From: Gammaproteobacteria bacterium
GTDB taxonomy: Bacteria > Pseudomonadota > Gammaproteobacteria > Steroidobacterales > Steroidobacteraceae
DNA length: 48,102 bases
Direction of reading: 5' to 3'
Assembly (NCBI GenBank): GCA_028293805.1
Contig: JAQGOC010000051.1
Coordinates: 1-48,102, forward strand
The position numbers and the translations under genes were made by a program. This document shows, piece by piece, positions 1 to 8,153 of the stretch. Numbering within the stretch: position 1 is the stretch's first letter; every line of letters begins with the position of its first letter. Below the pieces are notes generated by a model. It ran no database searches, was not told where the DNA came from, and saw nothing but the letters and a program-made list of their open reading frames with translations.

Positions 1-1378
1 GCATTTCCAGCACCTGCCCGCTGGGGGCGAGAAACTCGTCATTCTTCAGCGTCTCGGCGCTCCATTGCCGGTTGGTCACTTCAAAGACCGCTTCCAATCC
101 ATTTGACAGCGTCTCATCGGGGCCAAAAATGCGAAAATGGCGTTCCTGCACATTCAGCTTCGCCACGTCGCGCAGAAACCGTCCGAGTACATGGGTATCT
201 CCGGGGCCGCCCACCCCGGGAGACGCAACGCTGAGTGCATAGTCGCGAAAATCGGGCATGCGCAGATCGCGCAGCAGGATGCCACCGTTGGCGTGCGGGT
301 TCGCTCCCATGCGGCGCTCGCCGGTGGGGGCGAGTGCCGCCAATTCCGGCTTCAGACGTCCCTGCTCGTCGAACAGCTCCCCGGGCCGGTAGCTCCTCAA
401 CCAGTCTTCCAGCAGCGGAAGATGTTGGGGATTGCGCTCGGAGATGGCTAGCGGCACCTGATGGGCGCGGAACGTCCCCTCGATCTGCAGGCCATCGACC
501 ACCTTGGGTCCCGTCCAGCCCTTGGGGGAGTTGAGGACGATCATGGGCCAGCGCGGCCGCGTAGTCTTGCCGTGGGCGCGTGCATCCTGCTGGATTTGCC
601 TGATCCGTTCCATGACTGTGTCGAGCGTCGCGGCCATGGCCTCGTGCATGAGATGCGGTTCGTGCCCCTCGACGAAGAATGGCGTCCAGCCGCAGCCGCG
701 GAGGAATTGCTCCAACTCCTCGCGGCTGATCCGGGCGAGGAGGGTGGGGTTCGAGATCTTATAGCCGTTGAGATGCAGAATCGGCAGTACGGCACCGTCG
801 GTGACCGGATTCAGGAACTTGTTGGAATGCCACGCCGTCGCGAGCGGGCCGGTTTCCGCTTCGCCATCGCCGACCACGCAAGCGACGACCAGATCCGGGT
901 TGTCGAATACGGCGCCGAACGAGTGGCTGAGAGAGTAGCCGAGCTCCCCACCCTCGTGAATCGATCCCGGACATTCCGGGGACGCATGGCTGGGAATCCC
1001 ACCCGGAAACGAGAACTGCGTAAAAAGCTTCTTGAGCCCAACCTCGTCGCGGCTGATGTTCGGATAGACCTCGCTGTAAGTCCCTTCGAGGTAAGTGTTG
1101 CCCACCACCGCCGGCCCACCGTGGCCGGGGCCGGAGACATAGATCATGTCAAGGTCATATTTCTTGATGACCCGGTTCAGGTGCACGTAGATGAAATTCT
1201 GGCCCGGTGTCGTGCCCCAATGTCCGAGCAGCATGGGCTTCACATGCGCAAGTGTCAGCGGCTCTTTCAGCAGGGGATTGCCGTACAGATAAATCTGCCC
1301 GACAGACAGATAGTTAGCAGCCCGCCAGTACGCGTCCATCTGGCGCAGCAGTTCGGGGGAGAGCGTATGTTTGGTCAT
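1..1378 (-). CDS. xfp: Phosphoketolase (D-xylulose 5-phosphate/fructose 6-phosphate phosphoketolase), 3' part beyond window
   Basis: The reverse strand is open from an ATG at 1378 to the window edge, giving about 459 residues of a family usually near 790. The reading begins [11 protein letters not shown] and carries family hallmarks: [47 protein letters not shown] and the thiamine-diphosphate motif GDGEAETGP, followed by [10 protein letters not shown] and [12 protein letters not shown] purine-rich GGAAGG lies a few bases before the ATG and supports this start. The enzyme is a cytoplasmic ThDP enzyme that splits xylulose 5-phosphate or fructose 6-phosphate with phosphate to acetyl phosphate plus an aldose phosphate. 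Only the N-terminal ThDP domain and the start of the middle domain are visible. It has no evident functional link to the neighbouring kinase gene. Confidence 0.95.
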   Translation of the reverse strand, partial: MTKHTLSPELLRQMDAYWRAANYLSVGQIYLYGNPLLKEPLTLAHVKPMLLGHWGTTPGQNFIYVHLNRVIKKYDLDMIYVSGPGHGGPAVVGNTYLEGTYSEVYPNISRDEVGLKKLFTQFSFPGGIPSHASPECPGSIHEGGELGYSLSHSFGAVFDNPDLVVACVVGDGEAETGPLATAWHSNKFLNPVTDGAVLPILHLNGYKISNPTLLARISREELEQFLRGCGWTPFFVEGHEPHLMHEAMAATLDTVMERIRQIQQDARAHGKTTRPRWPMIVLNSPKGWTGPKVVDGLQIEGTFRAHQVPLAISERNPQHLPLLEDWLRSYRPGELFDEQGRLKPELAALAPTGERRMGANPHANGGILLRDLRMPDFRDYALSVASPGVGGPGDTHVLGRFLRDVAKLNVQERHFRIFGPDETLSNGLEAVFEVTNRQWSAETLKNDEFLAPSGQVLEM

Positions 1379-1681
1379 GCCTGCACCTTCCGGATCGACT
1401 TTGACACTCACTACAGGCGACGTTGCACCGCCGTCTGTACGCAATCGAACATAGTGGCAGTGCGCGCGTGAACGAGGGCTATGACGGCGCTTCAACGAGC
1501 CAATGCAATGACGGCGCCCAATGCCGCGATGCGGAGGACAGGACTGAGCACGATCGCCGCGTCGGATTCGTCCGTGTAGACCTTGTATTGAACCGCGAAC
1601 ATCGCTGTCATCGAGAGACGGTCGGCAAGGCACCGAGCAGGATCATCTCGCGGCGATGCAGCGCTAATTATGATCCGAGCG
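1379..1681. other. Intergenic stretch, no convincing gene
   Basis: This 303-bp gap lies between the start of the phosphoketolase gene and the end of the CheB-CheR-kinase gene, both on the minus strand. It must hold the phosphoketolase promoter. A 39-codon minus-strand reading (1611 to 1492) has plausible codons but no Shine-Dalgarno sequence, so I do not call it. I see no RNA gene or clear terminator. Confidence 0.5.
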
Positions 1682-4600
1682 CTACGGTGAGCGGATTTGC
1701 GCGCCGCCGCTCGCCAACAACTCTTGCAGCTCATCCATGTCCGCGGGTTTGACGAGATGAGCGTCGAAGCCGGCGGCGCGGGCCGCCCTTCGATCCTCGT
1801 CACGGCCGTATCCGGTCATCGCCACGAGGTACAACTCGCGGTGCTTGGAAGACTGGCGCAAGCGTCGAGCAAGCGCGTAGCCGTCCATCCCCGGAAGACC
1901 AATGTCCACCACCGCCGCCTGCGGCTGAAAACGCTTTGCGAGGATCAGAGCGGCGGGTCCGTCGGCGGCGACCTCGACTGTGTGACCCCATGAGCGGGCG
2001 AGCAGCGCCATCGACTCCGCAGAGTCCGCATTGTCCTCGACAATGAGCACTCGACGGGTGCGACCTGCCGGAGTTGCGGCCGTCATTTCAAGGAGGAGTG
2101 CAGATTCCGGTACGCCCGGCTGGGGCAACTTCAGGGGCAACCGGACGATGAATTCAGTTCCCCGACCGAGGCCGCCGCTGAGTGCCTCGACGCGGCCGCC
2201 GTGAAGCTCCAGTACCCGCCGCACCAGGTTCAGTCCGATCCCCAGGCCGCCGCCCGAGCGGGCGAGCGAGCTGTCCACCTGTGTGAACAGTTCGAAAATG
2301 GGCTCCAGGCTTTCCGCAGCCAGACCAATCCCGTTGTCACGCACGCTCAGGGTGACCTCTGCCTCGTCCTGCGCGAGCTGCAGTACGATCCGGCCACCCG
2401 GTTCGGTGTATTTGGCGGCGTTCTCGATCAGGTTCGAGACGATCTGCTCCAACCGGATCGAATCGCCCTCGACCCACACAGGAGCCTCCGGCCGCACGAG
2501 TGTCAGTACGTGTTTGCGCTCTTCGATGCGGGCCCGGCTCGCATCGGCCGCATGCTGCGTGATCTCTCCCATGTCGACCAGTTCGCGTGTCAGCTCTATT
2601 TGACCGCGGCTGATTCGCGCGACGTCCAGCAGCTCATCGACGAGTCGACCGAGCCGCAGCGTCTGCCGCTCAATCATCTCGTGCAGCTTCACTGATGAGA
2701 CATCAACAGTGGTACGCCGCAGCAGCCGGATGGCGTGCGTGATCGGCGTCAGCGGATTTCTCAGCTCATGCGCCAGCATGGCGAGAAACTCGTCCTTGCG
2801 TCGCGCGTCCTCCCGAAAAACGCCGGTGGCGGCTCTGCGTTCCGTCACATCCTCCATGGCCAGTAGAATCAGCTCCGCGCGCACACCGTCCCCGCGGATC
2901 TTGCGAGCATTCAGCGACATCTTCCGCTCACCGGTTGCCGGGAAGGACTGCCTCACCTCGTAGTCGTCCATCGCTTCATTGCGAATGAGGACCCCCACGA
3001 GGCGCTCGCCGAGGCCCGGGATGTTCCAATAACCCTCGCAGATCTCGTTGAGAATGCGGCCTTCGGTCGCTTGGCGCCGGGTCTTGAAGGCGGCGTAGAA
3101 CGCCTTGTTGGCGCGCAGAACCTTGAGTTCGCCATCCAACACGAGCAACGGCTCGCGCACGCTATCGACGATGACATCCGCATACTCACGTGCGTGCTCT
3201 GAAACCTGGCGCGCCTTCTTCAGCTCCGCGTTAAGCACGGAAAGCTCGCGATTGCGGCTGCCCAGCTCATCGTTGGTGGTGGTGAGCTCCTCGTTCGCGG
3301 ACTGCAGCTCCTCCTTCGCCGTCTCCAGCTCTTCGTTTGTGCTCTGAAATTCCTCGTTGGCCGAGAGCACTTCCTCGTGAGCCGACTTGAGCTCCTCCTT
3401 CACAGCCTCCTGCTCTTGCGCAGTCGCCTGCAGATAATCGCGCATTGCGGCCATCTCTCGCTCCGCTTGCGCCAACCTGCGGTCCTTCTCGGACTCAGGC
3501 AGCGCGCCCGTGTCCGCCTGCCGCGCCCGTCTACCATTTTCCGGGCGCGAGGCGTCGTCAAACAGAATCAGGTAGCAGCGTTCGTTGCTCGTCCGTATGA
3601 GCGGAACAACGTTGATGCTCACATCCTGCAGGTCATTCACCCGCAGACCCTCCCGGCGAACCTCGGAGCCGGATTCGCGGGCCTCGGCGATGGCCGGGGA
3701 AATTTCCACCAGAAGCTCGGGTCGCGCGACACGATGGAGGTTCACGCTCGGTGGGCCGCTCGCGTGCTCGAGATAGGGACCGGTCTCGCCGCGGAACTGC
3801 AAAATGTTGAGCGCCTCATCGACCAACAGGCTCGCTGGCGCAAAGCGCGCAAGCAGCAGACGATCCGCCTCCCGTAGCGCCGAGTCCGCCGCGACGAAAT
3901 TCAGATCGTCGCCGTTGCCTGCTTCCCTCGCCCGGCCTGGGGCACGGGCGCCCTGCGCCGGAAGATCGAGCCCCGTGCCCGCCGGCGCGCCTTTGCGCGT
4001 GTAGAGCCGATGATGCGTATCGGCGAGCTCGAACATATCCGTGGTCTGCCCGATCGTCTCCGAGGGGCCGAGCATGAGAAATCCGTGGGGCCGCAGGGCA
4101 TAGTGGAAGATGTGCATCACGCGCCGCTGCGCGGTCGCGTCGAGATAAATCAGCACGTTGCGGCAACTCACCAGATCCAGGCGTGAGAATGGCGGGTCGC
4201 GCGTCACGTCCTGGCGCGCGAAGATGCACAGATCGCGAATGCGTTTGGCGATGACGCACTGACCGTCCTGCCTGACGAAAAAGCGCGCGACGCGCTCGGG
4301 CGAGAGTTCCTGAACGAGACTCTCCGGAAACGAGCCGGCCCGCGCCTTCTCGATCGCTGTCTCGCTCACGTCGGTGCCGAAAATCTGCACTCCCGCGGGC
4401 GACAACCGCTCGCCCAGATATTCCACTAGCGCAATGGCAACGGAATACACTTCCTCACCGCTGGCGCACCCCGGCACCCAGATCCGAATGGGGGTCTTCG
4501 GCGAGCGTCCTTCGGAAATGGCGGGAAAGACACGCCCACTCAAGCCTTCGAAAGCCTCCGGGTCGCGGAAGAACCCCGTAACCTGGATGAGAAAATCGTG

Positions 4601-5428
4601 GTACAGCGCGGCCGCCTCCGCCGGGTCCGCCTCGAGAACGGCAAGATAGTCGGGGAGCGTGTCGGCTTTTCGGACTGCCATGCGGCGAGCCAGTCGCCGT
4701 CGCAGAGTGCTTCGCTTGTAAAGCGTGAAGTCCACGCCGTGCGCGGTGCGCAGGATACGAAACACACGCTTGAGGGTTTCTTCGTCTCCCGCGGCGAGTA
4801 TGTCTTCCGGGAAATTTGTCTCCGGCGGGTTGGTCGGAAGAGCCGGCGCGGCGGCAGCTCTTGGATTCGGGGGTTGGCGCAAACATGTCAGCTCTTTGGC
4901 AATGCGATTTGGCGCCAGGACGAAGTCTACGCAGCCAGTCGCGATGGCGCTCTGGGGCATGCTGGGAAATCGTGCCGATTCAGGCGTCTGGGCGAACGTC
5001 GTGCCGCCGACTTGCTTGATCGCCTGCACGCCGAGAGCGCCATCGGAATTCCCACCCGACAGCACCACCGCGATCGCCGCAGCGGCTCGCGCCTCTGCGA
5101 GCGAGACAAAGAAGGTATCGATGGGAAGATGTTGCCCCTTGCCCCTTTTCCGGCGCGTCAGGCAAAAACGCTCACCGGTCAGTGTGAGGGCAGCATTCGG
5201 CGGAATAACATAGACGTGACCTGCCTCGACCGCCAGGCCATCGCAAATCTGAATGACCCGCATGGGCGTCTTCTTCGCCAGGATCTCGGGCAACAGGCTC
5301 TCGTGGGCAGGGTCCAGGTGTTGGACGAGCACATACGCCATATCACTCTGCGGAGGCAAAGCAGCCAGCAACTCGCAGATGGCTTCGAGGCCCCCTGCGG
5401 AGGCGCCGATAGCGACGATGGGGACCAA
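1682..5428 (-). CDS. CheB-CheR-PAS-histidine kinase-receiver fusion protein
   Basis: A 1248-residue hybrid signalling protein. Residues 1-185 resemble a CheB methylesterase, with GASAGG (Ser10), QHLDP (His37) and GGNSDG (Asp129). Residues about 215-480 resemble a CheR methyltransferase, with PGCASGEE, FGTDVSE and SCRNVLIYL. A PAS-like segment follows, then a strongly charged E/K/Q/N-rich coiled coil around 670-760, a second PAS, a HisKA box with His887 in LAHELRNP, a HATPase with ENAAKY and RDNGIG, and a receiver at 1125-1248 with Asp1175 in VVDIGLPG and the conserved MTGYG and KPAD. All catalytic residues I looked for are present. The start is a TTG, because the only in-frame alternatives before an upstream stop are CTG codons; AAGG lies just before it. 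No chemoreceptor, CheA or CheW gene is nearby, so a stand-alone sensory or general stress role is more likely than classical chemotaxis. The input signal is unknown. Confidence 0.93.
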   Translation of the reverse strand: MVPIVAIGASAGGLEAICELLAALPPQSDMAYVLVQHLDPAHESLLPEILAKKTPMRVIQICDGLAVEAGHVYVIPPNAALTLTGERFCLTRRKRGKGQHLPIDTFFVSLAEARAAAAIAVVLSGGNSDGALGVQAIKQVGGTTFAQTPESARFPSMPQSAIATGCVDFVLAPNRIAKELTCLRQPPNPRAAAAPALPTNPPETNFPEDILAAGDEETLKRVFRILRTAHGVDFTLYKRSTLRRRLARRMAVRKADTLPDYLAVLEADPAEAAALYHDFLIQVTGFFRDPEAFEGLSGRVFPAISEGRSPKTPIRIWVPGCASGEEVYSVAIALVEYLGERLSPAGVQIFGTDVSETAIEKARAGSFPESLVQELSPERVARFFVRQDGQCVIAKRIRDLCIFARQDVTRDPPFSRLDLVSCRNVLIYLDATAQRRVMHIFHYALRPHGFLMLGPSETIGQTTDMFELADTHHRLYTRKGAPAGTGLDLPAQGARAPGRAREAGNGDDLNFVAADSALREADRLLLARFAPASLLVDEALNILQFRGETGPYLEHASGPPSVNLHRVARPELLVEISPAIAEARESGSEVRREGLRVNDLQDVSINVVPLIRTSNERCYLILFDDASRPENGRRARQADTGALPESEKDRRLAQAEREMAAMRDYLQATAQEQEAVKEELKSAHEEVLSANEEFQSTNEELETAKEELQSANEELTTTNDELGSRNRELSVLNAELKKARQVSEHAREYADVIVDSVREPLLVLDGELKVLRANKAFYAAFKTRRQATEGRILNEICEGYWNIPGLGERLVGVLIRNEAMDDYEVRQSFPATGERKMSLNARKIRGDGVRAELILLAMEDVTERRAATGVFREDARRKDEFLAMLAHELRNPLTPITHAIRLLRRTTVDVSSVKLHEMIERQTLRLGRLVDELLDVARISRGQIELTRELVDMGEITQHAADASRARIEERKHVLTLVRPEAPVWVEGDSIRLEQIVSNLIENAAKYTEPGGRIVLQLAQDEAEVTLSVRDNGIGLAAESLEPIFELFTQVDSSLARSGGGLGIGLNLVRRVLELHGGRVEALSGGLGRGTEFIVRLPLKLPQPGVPESALLLEMTAATPAGRTRRVLIVEDNADSAESMALLARSWGHTVEVAADGPAALILAKRFQPQAAVVDIGLPGMDGYALARRLRQSSKHRELYLVAMTGYGRDEDRRAARAAGFDAHLVKPADMDELQELLASGGAQIRSP

Positions 5429-5914
5429 TTTGGAGTGCCTTGCCAGCAGTGCGGAGCCGGCCTCTGGTGGGCCACCCGTACGTGGCTAACTGAAGCGCTG
5501 CCGGCAGTATACTCTTTGGTGTCCTTGGACCGAAGAGAATTTCAAACGACGCCTGTCACCCGGTTTTGTACGTTAGCGCAGGGACTTCGCGCGCCCCTGA
5601 CACTTAGGGTATTCGTACGGATGCGCCGTGCGTCCAGCTCAACACACTGCGGATTACAGGCTTCGACTACAGGGCCGCTGTCTCGAAGTGTGCTTCGCGG
5701 TCGGTGTCTGCGACAGCCCGTGTGTTGCGTTCGCAACGGCCAACCTCGATCGCGCGGGCCCGACGATGCACTGCGGATTGAAGGAATACTGTTGCGCCTA
5801 TCAGTCAAATGCGCTTGCAGCTTCGGTGAAACCACAGCCCCGTGGGCCTGATGTTGCCGCATCTTGCGAAAATCGTCCGGCGGTGCGTGATAGCGCCTAC
5901 CGCCGGATGAACGT
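5429..5914. other. Intergenic stretch, no gene recognised
   Basis: This 486-bp gap separates the kinase fusion (transcribed away to the left) from the end of the SYLF gene. All frames give arginine- and proline-rich low-information readings typical of non-coding GC-rich DNA. It should contain the promoter of the kinase gene. I found no RNA gene, repeat or convincing terminator. Confidence 0.5.
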
Positions 5915-6475
5915 TCAACCGGTCGCTTTAATCTTTGTGATCTTGGAACCTTCGAATGATAAATCTCCGATCAGGCCCTTTTCCCTGAAGACAAATCCGA
6001 GGATCGGCTTCCCGGTGATGGCACTATCATATTGCCCGCCGGCACCCTCTGACACTATGGCGACTGCCGTGTCCGCCCCTACAGACCAACCCTCGCTCTG
6101 CGTGAATTTATCCAGCGACTCTTTAGTCATGAACATGATGATTTCGCTGTGCTGGCCAACACCGAGCGTGAGACCAACTGAAGCGGATCCGACGCTGTAG
6201 TAATTGACGGTCTCGCCTTTGAGTTGCAGGACGCCTTCGCCGAACTCACCGGCAATTCCGGCGCCAGCCTTGGTCACCCGCGAAAATATCAGTATGCTAG
6301 CGGCCTTTCCCGCCAGTTCCCTGTTCGCCGGATTGAGCGCATAAAAGTGTTTCAGCGCCTTAGCAGCGCTCGCGTCAAGCTCTGCCTTGCTGTGAGCGAA
6401 CGACGTGGCGCTCGCGATAAGGCCGAGGACCGTCAGGCCAATTGAGGCCGCCAGTGGTTTCAGTTTCATAGTCAT
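5915..6475 (-). CDS. Periplasmic SYLF (Ysc84-like) lipid-binding protein
   Basis: The 186-residue product starts with a classical signal peptide: MTMKLK, a hydrophobic core, then SFAHS as the probable cleavage region. The rest is one SYLF domain, with ILIFSRVTKAGAGIAGEFGEG, YYSVGSASVGLTLGVGQHS, MTKESLDKF, WSVGADTAVA and GFVFREKGLIGDLSFEGSKITKI. The family binds phosphoinositides in eukaryotes. Bacterial members are exported proteins of poorly known, often envelope-related, function. The first ATG is used; an internal ATG two codons later is equally possible. It stands alone, with a kinase remnant upstream and a long gap downstream. Confidence 0.9.
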   Translation of the reverse strand: MTMKLKPLAASIGLTVLGLIASATSFAHSKAELDASAAKALKHFYALNPANRELAGKAASILIFSRVTKAGAGIAGEFGEGVLQLKGETVNYYSVGSASVGLTLGVGQHSEIIMFMTKESLDKFTQSEGWSVGADTAVAIVSEGAGGQYDSAITGKPILGFVFREKGLIGDLSFEGSKITKIKATG

Positions 6476-6701
6476 GCTCTGTGGGGTGGATTGAATTGAT
6501 TGTCGTCAGTCTCGGGAACTCCCGGTCACTGAACGGCAATCCTCGCAAGGATGCAGTAGACGGCGCCCAACATAGATCAATCGACTGACTTCATCAGTGC
6601 GCTGCCGTACTTAGGTGCAATCGCTCTACGATCGGAGTCGGCCAGTATGGGATTTCATCCGAACCACGGTGCTCTCGAAGCCACTGGCGACATCGACCAC
6701 C

Positions 6702-6985
6702 TCAGTCTTCCTGCGGGAGACGAACGGTAAATTCACTTCCCCGCCCAGGTCCGGTGCTCGCGGCGGTGACGCATGCCGCCATGCAATTCCACTAGATCAT
6801 GCACCAGTGCAAGACCGATCCCTAGTCCCGATCTGGAGCGCGGATCTCCTACATTCGCCTGTTTGAACAGATCGAATATATGCGGCAGGGCGTCCGGCGC
6901 GATACCGATCCCAGAAGTCTCGGACGCGAACGACGGCCCGACCGTCATGCGTGTGCACGCGAGCCACATACCGGGCACCGTCCAT
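6702..6985 (-). pseudogene. Histidine kinase HATPase remnant with two frameshifts
   Basis: Three reading frames together restore the C-terminal end of a hybrid-type histidine kinase. One frame reads [12 protein letters not shown], the next [20 protein letters not shown] and [19 protein letters not shown], and the third [23 protein letters not shown] and a stop at 6702. Moving between frames needs one extra T near 6914-6917 (GAC-TTCT-GGG where GAC-TCT-GGG is expected) and one extra base near 6771-6775 (GGC-ATGC-GTC where GGC-AGC-GTC is expected). Everything upstream of the ATP-lid region, including the HisKA box, is missing. It is related to, but not part of, the large kinase fusion at 1682-5428. 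I take it to be decayed debris at the left edge of the island. Confidence 0.85.
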
Positions 6986-7045
6986 CTTGCTCGTTCGGCA
7001 CGTTCCATAGGCGCACTCCGTGGCACCATGCGGATCTGGTCGTAT

Positions 7046-7061
7046 CTACTCCTTTGTGTAG
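7046..7061 (+). promoter_or_regulatory. Weak copy of the island palindrome (site S1), upstream of the SDR gene
   Basis: The sequence CTACTCCTTTGTGTAG agrees with site S3 (11947-11962) at 13 of 16 positions and keeps the outer CTAC...GTAG arms. It lies 54 bp before the preferred SDR start at 7116, a spacing like that of the other copies. It is the least certain of the five sites. Confidence 0.5.
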
Positions 7062-7115
7062 TACCCACCTTGGGACTTTTCGGGTTCAATGATCGCGGTG
7101 CAAATCGAGGGGTTC

Positions 7116-7934
7116 ATGCGCGGTCTAGGTGGAAAGGTCCTATTCATCACTGGAGCGAGTCGCGGCGTTGGGAGAGCAATCGCGCTGCGGGCCGCGCGCG
7201 ACGGGGCGAAGATCGTCATTGCCGCAAAGACGACGCAACCGCATCCCCGTCTGCCTGGAACCATTTTCGACGCCGCGACGGACATTGAGGCTGCGGGGGG
7301 CGAAGCGCTGCCATTGGAGACGGACATCCGATTCGAGGATCAGGTTTACACGGCTATCGATCAGGCGGTGACGAGGTTCGGTGGAATAGACATCCTGGTC
7401 AACAACGCCAGCGCGATCAGCTTGACATCGACCCGTGAGACGCCGCTGAAGCGCTTCGATCTGATGATGGATGTCAATGTCCGCGGAACCTTCGTTTGCT
7501 CACAGGCGTGCATGCCTTGGTTGAGCAAGTCGCCTAACCCGCACATTTTGATGATTGCTCCGCCTCCCGATCTGAATGCAAAGTGGTTTGGTCCCCATCC
7601 CGCCTATACCGTTTCAAAATACGGGATGAGTCTCCTGGCCCTGGGTATAGCGGAGGAATTTCGCAGTCAGGGAGTTGCAGTGAACGCGCTTTGGCCGCGC
7701 ACCTTGATTGCTACCACGGCACTTACCATGATCGATATGCCACGTGAGGCCGCTCGCAAGCCCGAAATTGTGGCCGACGCTGCACACGAGATCCTGTGCT
7801 CGGATGCCCGGCTGACCAGTGGGAATTTCTTTATCGATGAACAGGTGTTGAGAGCGGCTGGCTGCGTGGATTTTTCGCGCTATGCCGTCTCGCCGACGCT
7901 CGAGCCCCGGTTAGATCTGTTCGTGAGTGAATGA
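7116..7934 (+). CDS. HSDL2-like short-chain dehydrogenase/reductase
   Basis: A complete classical SDR of about 272 residues. It has the cofactor-binding TGASRGVG, then IVIAAKT-QPHPRLPGTI, the NNASA motif, LMMDVNVRGTF, and the catalytic YTVSK with GMSLLALGIAEEF and VNALWPRT. These segments strongly resemble hydroxysteroid dehydrogenase-like 2 and related bacterial SDRs used in fatty acid, steroid or isoprenoid oxidation. It probably oxidises a secondary alcohol to a ketone with NAD(P), which would feed the ketone carboxylase of this island; that link is inference. An ATG at 7089 is in frame, but 7116 fits better: it has GAGG at a good distance and places the Rossmann strand normally. A candidate operator lies 54 bp upstream. 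It converges with an SDR remnant and the TonB receptor gene. Confidence 0.9.
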   Translation: MRGLGGKVLFITGASRGVGRAIALRAARDGAKIVIAAKTTQPHPRLPGTIFDAATDIEAAGGEALPLETDIRFEDQVYTAIDQAVTRFGGIDILVNNASAISLTSTRETPLKRFDLMMDVNVRGTFVCSQACMPWLSKSPNPHILMIAPPPDLNAKWFGPHPAYTVSKYGMSLLALGIAEEFRSQGVAVNALWPRTLIATTALTMIDMPREAARKPEIVADAAHEILCSDARLTSGNFFIDEQVLRAAGCVDFSRYAVSPTLEPRLDLFVSE

Positions 7935-7966
7935 CGCGCTGGCAGCTCAACCGACGATGCTGAGAA

Positions 7967-8143
7967 CCCCTTTGATCGCAGTTCCGCTACCGCCTCGGCC
8001 AGCTTCGTCCTGCGCCGCGCCGCCAGAGCCACCGCCGCACCCGCGACGGCAAGCGTTCTGGCAACGTGCAAACCGAGGCCGCTCGACGCACCCACGACCA
8101 GAGCGCACTGGCCCGTCAAATCGAAAGAGGGTTGCGCTGTCAG
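7967..8143 (-). pseudogene. N-terminal fragment of a second SDR gene
   Basis: On the minus strand, 10 bp after the TonB receptor stop, a frame reads TAQPSFDLTGQCALVVGASSG, then LGLHVARTLAVAGAAVALAARR and TKLAEAVAELRSKG. This is the first beta-alpha-beta unit of a classical SDR. Homology stops near 7967, and the frame then runs antisense into the end of the HSDL2-like gene. No ATG, GTG or TTG is present at the expected start; a CTG at 8143 sits where one would be. The gene lost about 80% of its 3' part, and was probably once cotranscribed with the receptor. Confidence 0.75.
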
Positions 8144-8153
8144 TGTGGCAGCC

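Noticed and set aside
461-1471. Long forward open frame of 336 codons over the phosphoketolase gene
   Set aside because: The opposite strand encodes a clear phosphoketolase; the forward translation is arginine-rich with no family similarity, a GC-driven shadow.
1492-1611. 39-codon minus-strand small protein
   Set aside because: Codon use is plausible, but there is no Shine-Dalgarno sequence and no recognisable feature.
4598-5851. Forward open frame of 417 codons
   Set aside because: Mostly antisense to the CheB-CheR domains; composition is that of a shadow frame.
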